From Pteria penguin (Eukaryota > Mollusca > Bivalvia > Pterioida > Pteriidae): a stretch of DNA of 64,000 nucleotides. The notes under the pieces were generated by a model. It did no database searches and had not been told where the DNA came from. It worked only from the letters and a program-made list of their open reading frames with translations. The translations under genes and the position numbers were made by a program. The stretch covers positions 62,864,306 through 62,928,305 of the forward strand of contig CM068583.1 in assembly GCA_035048485.1 (NCBI GenBank). The letters run 5' to 3'. Of this stretch, positions 45,255-57,900 are shown one piece after another; within the stretch, counting starts at the first letter, position 1, and each line of letters starts with the position of its first letter.

Positions 45255-46655
45255 ATGGTACCATATAGTGCAATGTCCAGTACTTCTCATCCACATGGTA
45301 AACTGTTGACAACTACAGATGATGTATCAAATCCTCCATACCTAAAAATAACAACGGACTCCAAGTCCTACCAAAGAAAACTTGAACACACAGTTCTTAA
45401 ACTCAACACAAAAACAGACTTGGGAAATGGATCAGAACGATAAGATGTCGTAAATGTAATAAAGTTTTTATAAGGGAATTCAGTATGCTTCGTCATCTTT
45501 ATATTGACAGATGTGACTTTGAAAATGGCATTTATAGTTGTAAGATATGTTCCAAAACATGATACGCCCGCATCATGTTTTAATGTGGTCTACAAGCCAC
45601 ATCCTTTCATATGACACCATCAAAAGTTTTGTACCCCCTTTAGTTAAGGAGAAGCCCGGACAAGCTTTTTCAACCCCGCCAATTTCCCCCACCCCAGGGG
45701 CCTGACCCCAACTTGGAAACCCACATGCACAACTACAAGTCACATCCTTTCATATGACACCATCAAAAGTTTTGTCCCCCTTTAGTTAAGGAGGAGAAGC
45801 CTGGACAAGCTTTTCAGACCCCACCTATTTTCCCCATCCCAGGGGCCTGACCCCAACTTTGAAACCCACATGCACAACTACAAGCCACATCCTTTCATAT
45901 GACACCATCAAAAGTTTTGTTCCCCGTTTAGTTAAGGAGAAGCCTGGACAAGCTTTTCCGACCCTGCCCATTTTCCCTCACCCCAGGGGCCTGACCCCAA
46001 ACTTTGAAACCCACATGCACAACTACAAGCCACATCTGTTCATATGACACCATCAAAAGTTTCGTTCCCCGTTTAGTTAAGGAGGAGAAGCCTGGACAAG
46101 CTTTTATGACCCCACCCATTTCCCCCACCCCAGGGGCCTGACCCCAACTGAAACCCACATGCACAACTACAAGCCACATCCTTTCATATGACACCATCAA
46201 AAGTTTTGTACCGCCTTTAGTTACTGAGTAGAAGCCTGGAAAACCTTCCTGACCCGCCCGTTTTGCCCAACCCCAACTTTGAAACCCACATGCACAACTA
46301 CAAGCCACATCCTTTCATTTGACACCATCAAAAGTTTTGTTCCCCTTTTAGTTAAGGAGGAGAAGCCCGGACAAAGATGGATGGACGGACGGACTGACGA
46401 CAGTGGTATAGCATAATACGCCCACATTTTTAAATGCAGGCGTATAAAAAGTTCTGTCAAGAGGTTGCCATTCTAAAACATGTTGCTTTGCATGAAAAGA
46501 CAAATTTCCAGGAAGCACTAGTTAGTACTGGTGATACATGTAGTATTCCTACATGCAAAACTACTATACAGTACAAGAGCCCTGTTCAGACAGATCTTCT
46601 TCTACTAGAAGAAAGTCATGAGCAAACTATTCTTTCAAACAAAATAAATTATTGA
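45255..46655 (+). pseudogene. C2H2 zinc-finger relic, frame-shifted and split by an insertion
   Basis: 45255-45443 is open (ending TDLGNGSER) and stops. In another frame 45440-45558 encodes a finger, CRKCNKVFIREFSMLRHL, then the start of the next, YSCKICSK. That second finger is cut after CKICSK; its rest (KKFCQEVAILKHVALHEK) appears at 46447 onward, and the frame goes on to a stop at 46653-46655. The 0.9 kb between is a repeat-rich insertion. A short indel near 45440 plus the insertion make the locus unable to encode the finger protein. It is not a copy of the finger gene at 51.1 kb as far as can be judged by eye. Confidence 0.6.
45559..46446. mobile_element. About 890-bp non-autonomous element inserted in the zinc-finger relic
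   Basis: It starts 'gatacgcccgcat' and ends 'atgcaggcgtata', short inverted ends (ATACGCC-GCAT). The body is five tandem units of about 155 bp ('cacatcctttcatatgacac', 'catcaaaagttttgt', 'ggagaagcctggacaagctt', 'ccccaggggcctgacccc'), then 'gatggatggacggacggact'. The target looks like an A-run (AAAA both sides). No coding capacity for a transposase; long minus-strand frames (45928-46460) are repeat by-products. Confidence 0.75.
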
Positions 46656-47036
46656 TGGTAAAGAAGGTGTTTAACATTGCACTACAAAAATATACAGCAA
46701 ATCTAAACAGTTCATTTAAATGGAAGTGATCATTTACAGTTTTCAATGTAGTAAGGGTGTACTATTATCAGCATTTGTTCTGTCTGAAGTACTTCAAATG
46801 TTTTACAGTTGTCAGTGACCATTTTGTATGCTTCACCATGTATATGGCCAGAGTGTAAGCGTTTTTAGTATTTTTCTTAAGCAGCCAGTGAAAATTGTTT
46901 CAGTAGCCATACATTATGCACGATTTGACGATGTATCACAACAAAATGGACCAATTCATATAATGTTGAGTGCTGTGAAGCATCTAAAACTTATTTAGAT
47001 GTGTAAAGAAATGAAAAAAAAAACTACAGCTGGATT

Positions 47037-47174
47037 TCAGAGGCAGATTTAGAGCCCCCCCCCCCTTTGGCCACATATTTACTAGTAAAAATCCAGATTT
47101 TGCACCAAAAATGGCCGAGAAGTTTGGCTATTAGACATGTCCCCCCTTTTCGGAAATCCTGGATCCGCCACTGG
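47037..47174. mobile_element. Short MITE-like element with CAGNGGCNGAT ends
   Basis: The left end CAGAGGCAGATTTAGAGCC and right end GGATCCGCCACTG are inverted relatives (CAGTGGCGGATCC). Inside are a C-run and 'ccaaaaatggccgagaagtt'. Flanking GATTT on both sides may be a target duplication. The ends resemble widespread small hAT-type elements, but the family is not certain. Confidence 0.55.
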
Positions 47175-48285
47175 ATTTGAACCGCTACTCTCCATATTTT
47201 ATATAACCAAGTGGTATATGTACCATTGTGAGACCTATTTTGTAGCCATGGTGGCACCACCTGTTGACCAATTCGGATGAAATGTACAAAATTGATACAG
47301 GACGTATACCGTATTCACTCGAATACGCACAATTTTTTTTAAAAATTTGAAACTTTTTTCCACGCTTTTAAACTTCAATGGCGGATTTAGGGTATGTATA
47401 TGTAAGTTAAAGTATCTAAAGCCGTCAATCAAAACCACGAGGCGTGAGATATGTCTGTTTTAGTACATGGTTCACACCTTTGGACAATAGATAATTGCCT
47501 TCAATATTTCACTTGGTGCCCACCAAGTCAAGAGTTCTGCGCCTCACTGCATTTGAATGGAAGAAAACAACGAGTTCACTCGAACCAAATCTAGTTATTG
47601 CCAGTAATTGCTTTGGCTCGAATTGACTATAGGTCGAATTGAATAAAGAAAAAACAATACACAAGACCAGGGACGTATATCATTCGGAACAACCTCGCCC
47701 TTTACTTGTACCTACGTAAAAAGACTCGAACGTCACTCGGCGGAATGACTTACATCGATTCCATGCATCAAACGGTTTCCGGCATTGTACTCAGTAATAT
47801 ATCAGCGATGTATAATGTAATCCAGTACAAAATCTATGTCATCTATGTCAAGGAAAGTAATGAAAGCTGCAACAGTTCGGGATTAATGTTTAATTTAAGT
47901 CCGTTGAATTGTGAAAGTCTTCTACCGTCTTTATTACACGCCAAGCACTGACCTATTTGTCTGGTACACATGCGAGCGTTTATAACTACAGGAACTATTT
48001 TTAAATAATGGCTACGAGTGACGTCCGAGCTTTTTTAAGCAGGAAAAGGTCGAGGATGTCCGAATGGGACGTATATAACACATTATATACGTCCCTGATA
48101 AGACTGTCAATAGATTTTAATTCAGTTTCGATAGTGTTGAAAAAAATACATGAACCACATCACGTCTATAATAAATTTACAAAGATAATTTTATTTCTTT
48201 CACATTTTAAATTAAAATGATGGAGTTGATGCATTCCGGAATTTCAATTTGTGTATATATATTAGTTTCGACCGAAATTGTAAAT
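47175..48285. other. CpG-richer intergenic stretch with a possible first exon
   Basis: Locally richer in CG dinucleotides than its surroundings. At 48008 an ATG opens MATSDVRAFLSRKRSRMSEW and a GTATAT follows at 48070, so a plus-strand first exon is conceivable; no partner exon is seen in the next 16 kb. The frame at 47706-47951 has no other support. Confidence 0.25.
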
Positions 48286-48289
48286 TTTC

Positions 48290-48805
48290 AAATGAAAAAG
48301 ATCATGGCTTCGAATGCCTTTCTTGACATTATCTCACCAGGTTTCGAAAGGATACAATTTTTAAAATCTATTTCATGAAAAACTATTAAAAGATAACTGA
48401 TAAATTTATCTAACGTCTTGACGACGCAATAATTTAGCTCTGGTTCCGATGTATTGTTGATAGAAACAAGTACCACAGAGTACTCCTCCAACAATGTATT
48501 CGATTTTTGAAATCCGATTTTGTGCCCAGGCTCTCTACACATTCATAGCAAAAACCTTGTTTTGTCTTGTCTTTTTTGGTATTCTTTTGTACCGTTGTTT
48601 TTTCTAGCTCGGAGTCGGTAATGGATGGATCAAAACGCGTGTTATCAATTGAATTTTCTCGATGAAATAATAAACTATGAGTGGATATAACCATAATGTT
48701 ATCATTTTGAAAGACATATAATCTAAAATCCGTAGTATACTGCTGGACACAACACGAATATTGAAATATCATGGAAGAATGAATTTGTAAATGATATGAA
48801 TTCAA
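48290..48805 (-). pseudogene. Frame-shifted zinc-knuckle-containing relic
   Basis: One frame (48805 down to about 48540) ends in KKDKTKQGFCYEC, a natural start of a CCHC zinc knuckle. The continuation CREPGHKIGFQ and about 70 further residues lie in a different frame (48542 to 48288). The shift coincides with a TGTG in GAATGTGTAGA, consistent with gain of one TG. Zinc knuckles occur in retroelement gag-like proteins and in cellular RNA-binding proteins; which this was cannot be told. Confidence 0.4.
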
Positions 48806-49349
48806 TAATTATTCATTGATTACTTGATAACTAAATTAATGTCATGGGCTCATATAGGTTATTGTTGGGGAAAACCTCAAAACCAATGAGTATTTGTCCA
48901 TTAACTACATACTGTAACCATGTACTAAGTCGGTTGGTACACTCTTTTCTCGCCCCCTCGATATGCTTCCTCGCTTCGCTAGGGACCTTATCTCGTGGTG
49001 CTTGAAAATCGTGTACCAACCTTTACGTAGACACGCACGTTCATTCTAACGAGTAAAAAAAAAACCCGAAGCGGTCGTTTGGGATGAGGCTACTAGTCTA
49101 CGTAGATAAATTTGAAGTCTATGCGAGTTTGATTGTAAAATGAAATGAAAGAAAGAAAAGCGTTGATATCACACGATGAATAAGGGCTGGTCGTTCTGTG
49201 CCGCTTTTGATAATAATACACGTTAAGCGATTACATTGGAAAAGGTACACGGCAAAGCAAATTCAGTTGACAACATCATCGATGTCATACATGTGTGTAT
49301 ATGTGCTGTAAATCTCGATTGCGTCTCGCGGTCTTGCTGTTTCACCTTC

Positions 49350-49740
49350 TTTAAGGTTTGGTGATATTCTGTGCAGTCGTTTTGAAGAAGTCCAAAATGT
49401 GTCAACCAATCAGAGCCAATGGCGGCCATCTTGGATTACGGATCGGCACGAAAAACACAAACTTGGTACAGGACCTTGAGTACTTACTTCCTATGAGGTT
49501 TGGTGGAATTCTGTGCAGCCGTTCTGGAGAAGAGGTTGAAAATGTGTCAACCAATCAGAACCGATGGCAGCCATCTTGGATTACGGATCGGCACAAAAAC
49601 ACAAACTTGGTAGAGGACCTTGAGTACTTACTTCCTATGAAGTTTGGTGAAAGTCTGTGCAGCGGTTCTGGAGAAGTCGAAAATATAGAAAAGCTAACGA
49701 CGGACGACAATTGATCACAATAGCTCACCTGAGCCAAAGG
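49350..49740 (+). repeat. Dispersed repeat, family B, two tandem copies
   Basis: 'aatgtgtcaaccaatcagag', 'ggcggccatcttggattacg' and 'accttgagtacttacttcct' occur twice about 145 bp apart, then 'acgacggacgacaatt' and 'cacaatagctcacctgagcc'. The open frame at 49358-49714 is repeat-derived. Confidence 0.8.
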
Positions 49741-49749
49741 CTTAATAAA

Positions 49750-50755
49750 GTTGAAAAAACGTCAGAAATTTTGGAACAGAACCAAAAGTAACAACACTTC
49801 TTCACAGATCCCTCTAGATCATTCCTATACATTCAGTTTGTCTCTGTATGCACCCGATCTGAAGAAGAGGTTTGTCAAAGGAGGTTACCATCTGTGACCT
49901 ACTTTTGCCTGTGGTGGCGCCACCTGTTGACGGATTGCAACAAAAAACAACAACACTTGTAGGGGACCATGAGCACTTTATTCTTATCAGGTTTCATCGA
50001 AATCTTTTTTGCAGTTCTTGAGAAGAAGTCGAAAATGTGAAAAGTTTACGATGGACAGCACACTATGACTATAGCTTACTTGAGCCTTTGGCTCAGGTGA
50101 GCTGAAAATGACTTGAGAAGAAGTCGAAAATGTGAAAGTAACTTGATTCATCCTACTAAATCAATGATGCATTTAGTTTTCACCCCACGCAATTCATCTG
50201 AAGAAGATTCTCAAAGGTGGTTACTTTTTTCACCTACCACTATGGATCTAACCTTGAAGCAATCTCGATAAAAACATAAACCCGGTAGAAAACCTTAAAT
50301 ACGCGATTGCTGTCAATTTTCAATGAAATCTCTGCAACCTATGCAGAAAAGAGAACTTGCATCTTTGAAAAGTGGACAGACTCTTGCAAAAAATTCCAAA
50401 TAATTACTTTGAACACTTAAATGTGCTACCACAGTGAAATCAATTTGTTTGTCCAAACTGACTTGTCCACTTTTTTTCCAGAAGACCTGGAAAGAACAAT
50501 CTCATATATTCCCTTTGTCAATTTATGCAGTCAGTTTGAAGAGGAAGTGTATCAAAGGATCATACCCTTGAGGGTTTATATTGCCCTGCTCTTGATCCAT
50601 GCCTTGACGGATCTGGCCCAAAAACAACAACACTAGTAAGGGACTTTGATTACTACATTGCTATCAAGTTTCATCAGAATCCCTTCAATGGTTCTGCAAA
50701 CCAAGTTTAAAATGTAAAAAGTTAAATGATGGACACCAAAAGTAAGCTAAAAATG
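49750..50755 (+). repeat. Dispersed repeats, family B, three further copies
   Basis: Copies near 49780-50108, 50110-50400 and 50400-50755 share 'ggtttgtcaaaggaggttac', 'tgtggtggcgccacctgttg' and 'aagaagtcgaaaatgtgaaa'. The first ends in the palindrome 'gagcctttggctcaggtgag'. Confidence 0.75.
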
Positions 50756-51115
50756 CTTTACGGAGTTTAAAAGTACTATTTTAGAAGGAGACAAAAAGCA
50801 AAGTTTCTTCAGACATTCTTCCAGAACGCTAATGCATTCAGTTTGTGCTGTTGTCCCACTCTGGATCCTACCCATTTTATACTTGCAAAGTTTAACCAAA
50901 ATACCTTCTGCAGTTCTAAATGTGAACAGACAGATGGACATACATACACCAAACAAATGGATATGACTTTAGTTCAATTGAATGTTTGTCTTAAGTCAGG
51001 TAAAAATAATTTTCTTTCGATTTATTTCTAGACTTCACTACGTTTGTATGTTTACAGTACATTTAAGAAATGTTCAAGATCATTTGAGATTGATAACAAA
51101 GACAAGTAGAATTCA

Positions 51116-51913
51116 CTACTGTTGCATGACACATTGAAGATGCTGAGTAGGCATATGTGTTTCATTTTCCTGTGCAACATGATCATTCCATATAATATGC
51201 ACTCCTGTATCTGGCATATATTGTACTCCAACAGGCATGTTGTGATCCTCTGTCAACAATTCCCCCTCCATCCTAGAGTAGGCTTCTTTTTGAGTATGCT
51301 TTTGCACTTCTTCATTACTTTTATTATTAATTTCCTGTGTATTTGGAATTAAACCAATATCATGGGCTTCTATGTGTTTCCTTAGAGCTCTTTTATGGAT
51401 GAATCTCTTGTAGCATATATCACAATGGTGAGGTTTGTCATCTTTATGAATTTTAATATGTGCCAATAAATTAGCTCTGTCAGAGAATCTTTTATCACAA
51501 TATTCACATATTTCGGGTTTTTCTCCTGTATGTGTTCGTATATGTGTTTGTAATTTTGCTGCACAAAAGAAAAGCTTATTACATTGAGGACAAACATGAA
51601 CTTTGTATGGAAATTTGTCAACATCCTCTAGGGCCAAGTGAACTGCTACATAATGTGTAAGGTATAATACTTTCTTATTAAATACTCTTTTACACACTTC
51701 ACATTCTATCCTAACAGAAGGGTAGTGAAGCCTCTGATGGGCTGCCAGTCTGGCACGAGATGGACAAATCTTGCCACACTGTTCACACATGATACTTTTT
51801 GTTTGATGAACAGATGTTATGTGTTCCCTCCTTCCACCAGTAGTTATAAAAGTTTTATTACAAAATTCACACTTGTATGGTCTTTCTTTGGTGTGAACAC
51901 GACGTACATGTAC
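51116..51913 (-). CDS. Zinc-finger gene last exon: fingers 10 (end) to 16 and C-terminal tail
   Basis: 798 bases, acceptor AATTTACAG, phase 0, stop TAG at 51116-51118. Begins VHVRRVHTKERPYKCEFC, completing finger 10 and starting finger 11. Fingers 14-16 (CPQCNKLF, CEYCDKRF, CDICYKRF) are the most canonical. A tail of about 75 residues after the last finger is rich in Gln, Glu, His and Asn, with no domain seen. Confidence 0.92.
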   Translation of the reverse strand, partial: VHVRRVHTKERPYKCEFCNKTFITTGGRREHITSVHQTKSIMCEQCGKICPSRARLAAHQRLHYPSVRIECEVCKRVFNKKVLYLTHYVAVHLALEDVDKFPYKVHVCPQCNKLFFCAAKLQTHIRTHTGEKPEICEYCDKRFSDRANLLAHIKIHKDDKPHHCDICYKRFIHKRALRKHIEAHDIGLIPNTQEINNKSNEEVQKHTQKEAYSRMEGELLTEDHNMPVGVQYMPDTGVHIIWNDHVAQENETHMPTQHLQCVMQQ

Positions 51914-54900
51914 CTGTAAATTTTGAATGTATATCAAATATGAATGTATGATAAACATTTCCACCCTTTTTCAGACAATAATCTTGTTACTGTAGATGTA
52001 TATAACACTTATCTGAATTCAGGGTCTACACATTTAACAACAAAGTATTTTAAGCATTGAAAAATCTTAAAAATAGAATATCAACATTTATAGACAATGA
52101 CATGTACAGTGCATTATTAATAAACCATTTAATTACTTTTAAAAAAAATTGGTTGTTTTAACACTTACTTAATAAGAACTTCAACCAACAAATAATTAAC
52201 ACTTACTTTCAACTGTCTTTGTTCCTTAAATCCCTTCCCACATATTTCGCAGAAAACATACATTTTGTCAGAGTGTGACTTCTCATGGATCATAAGACCT
52301 TTGTTTGTACCATAACCTTTTCTACAGATAGAGCATTTGTAGGGCTTTTCCTCATTTGGAAGATGTTGTCTCATGTGCAGTTTATAAGTGGAAGCAGATT
52401 TGCATTCCTTCCTGCAAACTGGACACTCAAACTTTTCTCCTAAGTTCGTACTTTTGTGCAGATCAACATGCTTAATAAAAGCCACTTTCTGTTTGTAAAC
52501 TCTATTACAATAAGGGCATACTTGCTCTTTCCCTTCACCCATGTGACTTTCACTGTGACATTTCTCATGTCTTTCACGACTTTCCGATGAGAGAAACCAT
52601 TGTTTACAAGTAGAACACTGATTGTCTGTGTTGTCATGACAGCCTTCATGATTTTTTCTAGATTCCTCTGTACCAAATACTTCATCACATACAGAGCATT
52701 TCAATCTTTTCATCACTTCCACAGAGCTATGCTCTAATCGGGTATGTAATTCTACTGCAGAAAATGTCTTAAACTTTTTGTCACATTTATTACAGTTGTG
52801 AATATAAGAAACTTGACAATTTTTGACATGTTGATTGTACCTATAACGATTTACCATCTTCAACTCACACCATGGGCACTTCAACAGCTTCTCTACATAC
52901 TTATTATGAATTAAAATATTATGCTGCAACCAACCACCCTTTGTTGTAAATATTCTCTTGCAATTTTGACAGGGAAAGTGTTTTGAATGGGTGTGATCTT
53001 TTGCATGGTGCTTTGACATTGCTGCAAATGATGAAAAACTTTTACCACACACATCACATATTTGGGTACATGGACTCAGATCTTTGCTGTTAATATCAGT
53101 CTTTGGCCTTAGTGTTTCTTTATCTTTAATCTGCTCTATTCCATCTTCTATTGTTTCATCTTCTTGGTATTTCTTATCTACTTTGTTCATACTTCTATGA
53201 TCAGTAAAATGTTTATTGTCTATTTCTTTGGTATGGTCAGACAATTCTACTTTTTCAACCACAGTAGCACAGTCTTGCTTATTATGCTTTCCTTTTTTAT
53301 TTATAGTATAGCCCACTGGAATATCTAATTCATGAGATGACATTTGATTCATGTTGCAATTTTTCACCTTTTCTGAAAAAGAGAAAGTAAAACCATTCTT
53401 GAACATGAGTTAGTTGTATTATACTGTTTGTTTATTATAACATCAAAATCATATCATTAGGTGGAAGTCAGCATTTGGAGATAAGCAAAATACTCAAAGA
53501 AAACCAATGACCTAGTTCTACCTACATGAGCTGTACAGGATTTCATGGCCTCACAGAGATAAGACACTAGAGTGATTCCAGTGTCACATTTCACTTTTCC
53601 TTACACAAACAGTAACACAGTAGGGATGCCATTACACCTAAATTCTAAAATACACCCAGAAAATTAAATAATATTTCTGCTACCTGAAACCAAAACTGTC
53701 ATATATCCTGCACCTGATTAATAAGGTTGATAAACTGGACATTAATATCTACTTCTAATGCAGGTATTTGGGAAAATTCTTGATGCCAATGAAAAGCACC
53801 GATCCACTTTTTCAGTAAGATATTGCTTGGACTATCAATCATTACACCTTTGATATCATAATCAAATGTCTGATTTGTCCTACCCAACATGACATGATGA
53901 CAAACAATTTAAAATAACAAGAGGCCCAAGTGGGCCTATATTGCTCACCTGAACATCTAGATCAAACGAAGCACAAAATTTGTGCATAATATGTTGAAGA
54001 ACAAGCATGAAATTTTTCATTGAATTCTGCCCAGTAGTTTCAGAGAAGAAGTTGAATATATCAAAAAGTTTACGGACAGATGACAGACAATCTGATATGA
54101 CATTCGGCTCAGGTGAGTTCAAAATCAAAGTCCCATAACTCTGTAGAGAAGAAAATGTGAATAACTCCCCCCCCCCCCCCCTTTTTTTAATTAAGAAATA
54201 AAAAATAAAACAAAATCTAGAAATTGAGATATCGAAAAAAATTTTTTTACTATAAAAGTTCTTTTCATACATATAATAAAAAAAAACTTCTCACACATCT
54301 GTCTAGATCATTCCTATGCATTCGGTCTGAAGAAGAAGTTTGTCAAAGGAGGGTACCCTCTGTGACCTACTTTTGCTCATGGTGGCACCACCTGTCAATG
54401 GATCTGGACGAAAAATAACAATACTTGTAGGGGACCTTGAGTACTTCATGCATACCAAGTTGCATCAAATTCTGTTCAGCGATTCTGAAGAAGAAGTCGA
54501 AAATGTGAAAAATTTACGACAGACAATGGACGACAGACAGACGACGGATGCCGGACTAACCATGACAATAGCTCACTTGAGCCTTTGGCTCAGGTGAGCT
54601 AAAATGTGTCAGGCAAAAAAAAAAAAAATGGATTAGTGTATAACCTTTCATTACACATTACAATAGCTTACACCATTTTAATTCTGTTTACATATATTAA
54701 AGCTCAATTTCATGTATTTAAGAATAACCTTTTGAATGGTGTATGGCAGTATCTTTTACTTTATTTTTAAAATTATTTATGAACTTTGAGAGGTGATGTA
54801 GTAATGGAGAATGTATAAATTGGATAATTTTTCAAAAGCTTTGACAAGAGAAGTTAGTTTATAAATATCATACTCTGAATTCTCTGAACAGTTCTCTTTA

Positions 54901-57900
54901 AAACTTTGCTTCTTCTCTTAGTGCACTGTGATACATCATTTCTTTTATTATTCTGAGATGAAGTTGTAGCATATTGATTATGTTCCTCTCTCATTATATC
55001 ATTTCTCTGTAACAAGATGTGTTTGTGTAACATGAATATCACATGAGCGAGCAATTTCCCTATAAAAAGCAAATAGGTAAGGTTAACTAATCCCTATAAT
55101 GGCACAAGTCTGAAAACTTAACAGAAATAACTGTGATCTTATCAGATGATACTTCTATAAATACACTATCCGAATATTCATGCATCTCACATACAGATTT
55201 GACATTTACTATAGAAACAAAAGTTGTGAAAAGACAACACAGCTCATCAGAATGTGTTGACTTTTTAAGTGTTGCAATTATCACACTTGATTCAACAATT
55301 CAACCAAAAATAAAATTGAAAGGCATACAAGATTCAGAGATTCCTGATGCACTTTTAAGATTTCATGAGAAAAGTAAATCATAACAAAACTGGAGCCCAC
55401 CAATAATTCTGGCTATGTAAGCACTGTGATCTTGACCTTGCAGATATGACCTTGGTTCAAGGTCATGACACACCAATGGGTCATGGACAACAATTGTGTA
55501 AAATATTATCTCCTTCCAAAGTAAAAGGAAGAAATTATGGCCCAGACAAGAATTCTGACTATGTCAGCACTGAAACCTTGACCTTGTAGACATGACCTTA
55601 GTTCAAGGTCATGACAAAGCCTTGGGTCACGAAAAACAACTGTACAAAATATCTCCCTTCAACATAACAGGAAGAAGTTATAGCACGGACAAAATTCAAG
55701 GACAGACCGGGTGATTCCTATATACACCCCCAAGTTTTGTTTGCAGGTGGTATAATAAAACGAAGGTCAAACGTCAGAGTCAAGATCACAAAATCAAGCT
55801 TACAAATTAAAGTTAAAGCTCTGATCCCCAGGACTCAATATGTGAAATGAGAGTCCTTTCTCTTTTTGGTTCTAAAGATACTGCCTAATTTAAAGTTTTT
55901 AAAAGGAGGTCAAAGTCCAATGTCAAATTCACCATATCAGAAATCATGATACTGAATGAAAGCTCTAGTCATGAGGAACCTACCCCATATATGTGAAATA
56001 TCAAAGTCCTATTCCTTATGGTTAAAAAAAAATATAAGTTAGGTTAATGTTTCTGAGAAGTAGGTCATTGTCCAAGGTCTAAATCACTAGGTCAAAAGTT
56101 AAGACCTTGTATGAATGTTCTGGTTATTAAGAATCTATTAGTAAAATATCAAAGCCCTATCCCTTGAGTTTCAAAACATAGGCCAGATTAATGTTTTTGA
56201 AAAAGTATGTCAAAGTTCAAGGTAAAGGTCACTAGGTCAAAAGTCAGGACCTGAAATGAAACTCATGGAGAACCTACATATGAAATATCAAAGCAATGTC
56301 CCTTGTGGTTAAAAAGATTAACCTGATTAAGGTTTTAAAAATGAACACTGCTTACACTGACAATGATATTGGAGGTACGATATTATGATGACTGCAGTCC
56401 TCTTAATCCAAGAAATTCTATGTGAAACATTACCAAGAAAATGGGCACCTTTAGAAAATCCTCAGAAAATCTGGGAAAACTCTGAATTGGAAAGTCACCA
56501 GGACAGAAAGTTTGTCCCCTTTAAACAGGTGTCTGATATTTTAAGAGTAAAATAAAATTTCATTTTCATGGAATTCTTTTCAACCATCCAAAATAGGCAT
56601 CCTTTGCTGTCTTAAAAATATTTGACTCTTAACATTGTTTTGCTGCTGTTGTAGACCTTAAATCCTTCATAGATATATATCGCACAATTTCAGAATCTTA
56701 CAAAAGACATTCCAAGCTTAAATTTGAGTGTAAATTCCACACATCTACAATTAGACGGTGACTCCCAACTGTGCATGATAGTTAAATTTACACCACTAAC
56801 AATCTTGTCTTGTCTGCTTTTGAAGATAATGATACTAGACACTGGTAGTGATATTTTCACTTATATCATTTTTCTACCTATCGATACTATAATGATGAAC
56901 TGGTAATGTGGTAAAATATCATTACAAGAAAACATTAACATGGGGTAGTGTTAAAATATGTATTTCAATATGTTACTCATATGTGTAAAGTCATCTCATT
57001 TTAATTGTGTAATAATATGTGTTGCAATAAACCTGCCATGCTCATTTTATATCATATTCTATTATTATACATGTAATGGAAACTGTACATAAACACTATG
57101 GACTGAGAGCATTGAATTTACTGAAAGCACTGAGCAACCTTCGAATACTGAATACAAAATTTTCGTAAAAAAAAAAACATGCATTAAAAATATGTTGCAG
57201 TTATGTGCAAAATATTCTTTATTTTGTTTTATATATTCAAGCATTGATATTGTAGTTTATCATGGCCGAACAGAAGGCCAGTGATTATACTGATGTTTTT
57301 TTTTCTGGGGTCATGGTCTCATGAATTTTGGGAGAAGTTGTTTTCGTCATATTTTGTGTTCCCTTTATTATAATTTAGCTCTACTACTTAAATGGAAATG
57401 GAAATAAACACCTATGAAAATAAGATGAAAGGGCATAATTAACATTTAGTTTATGAAAAGCAAAAATGGAGAGAGCAAAATATTTCTTCACATTTTATTT
57501 TTTTTTGTAGACTTCATGCCTTCTCCCTTAAAATTGAATTGCATTAGGCAGTACATAGAATATTCAGAATGACACCTAATTACTGAAACGATTGATTTCT
57601 TCCTCTTGTTGTTGTTGCTATCACTGCTTTTATTTATTCTTATGATTTTGCCTACATTAGGAAAACATTTGTAGGTCATAGACACTGATTTGCTTCTCTG
57701 ACACCATTGTTATATTGGTTCAAATTACAATCATTGAAATGGTTTTGAACCACAGGAAGTCAAAAGTTTCATCAGTACTTGGTTCTCCCGGCACAATGAT
57801 GCTATGCATCAATGTATTTCTATTTATTGAAGTGAGGGTCTATATTGCTAATCTGAGCACCATGAACACATGACAAGATTAGAAGGTATCAGATTTTTCT

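Noticed and set aside
45928..46460. Minus-strand frames of 126 and 79 codons (repeating MWLVVVHVGF)
   Set aside because: They follow the internal 155-bp repeats of the inserted element and have no domain.
53699..53890. Coding exon of the zinc-finger gene
   Set aside because: Protein-like composition, but the donor is poor and the flanking exons already join in phase without it. Kept only as a remark.
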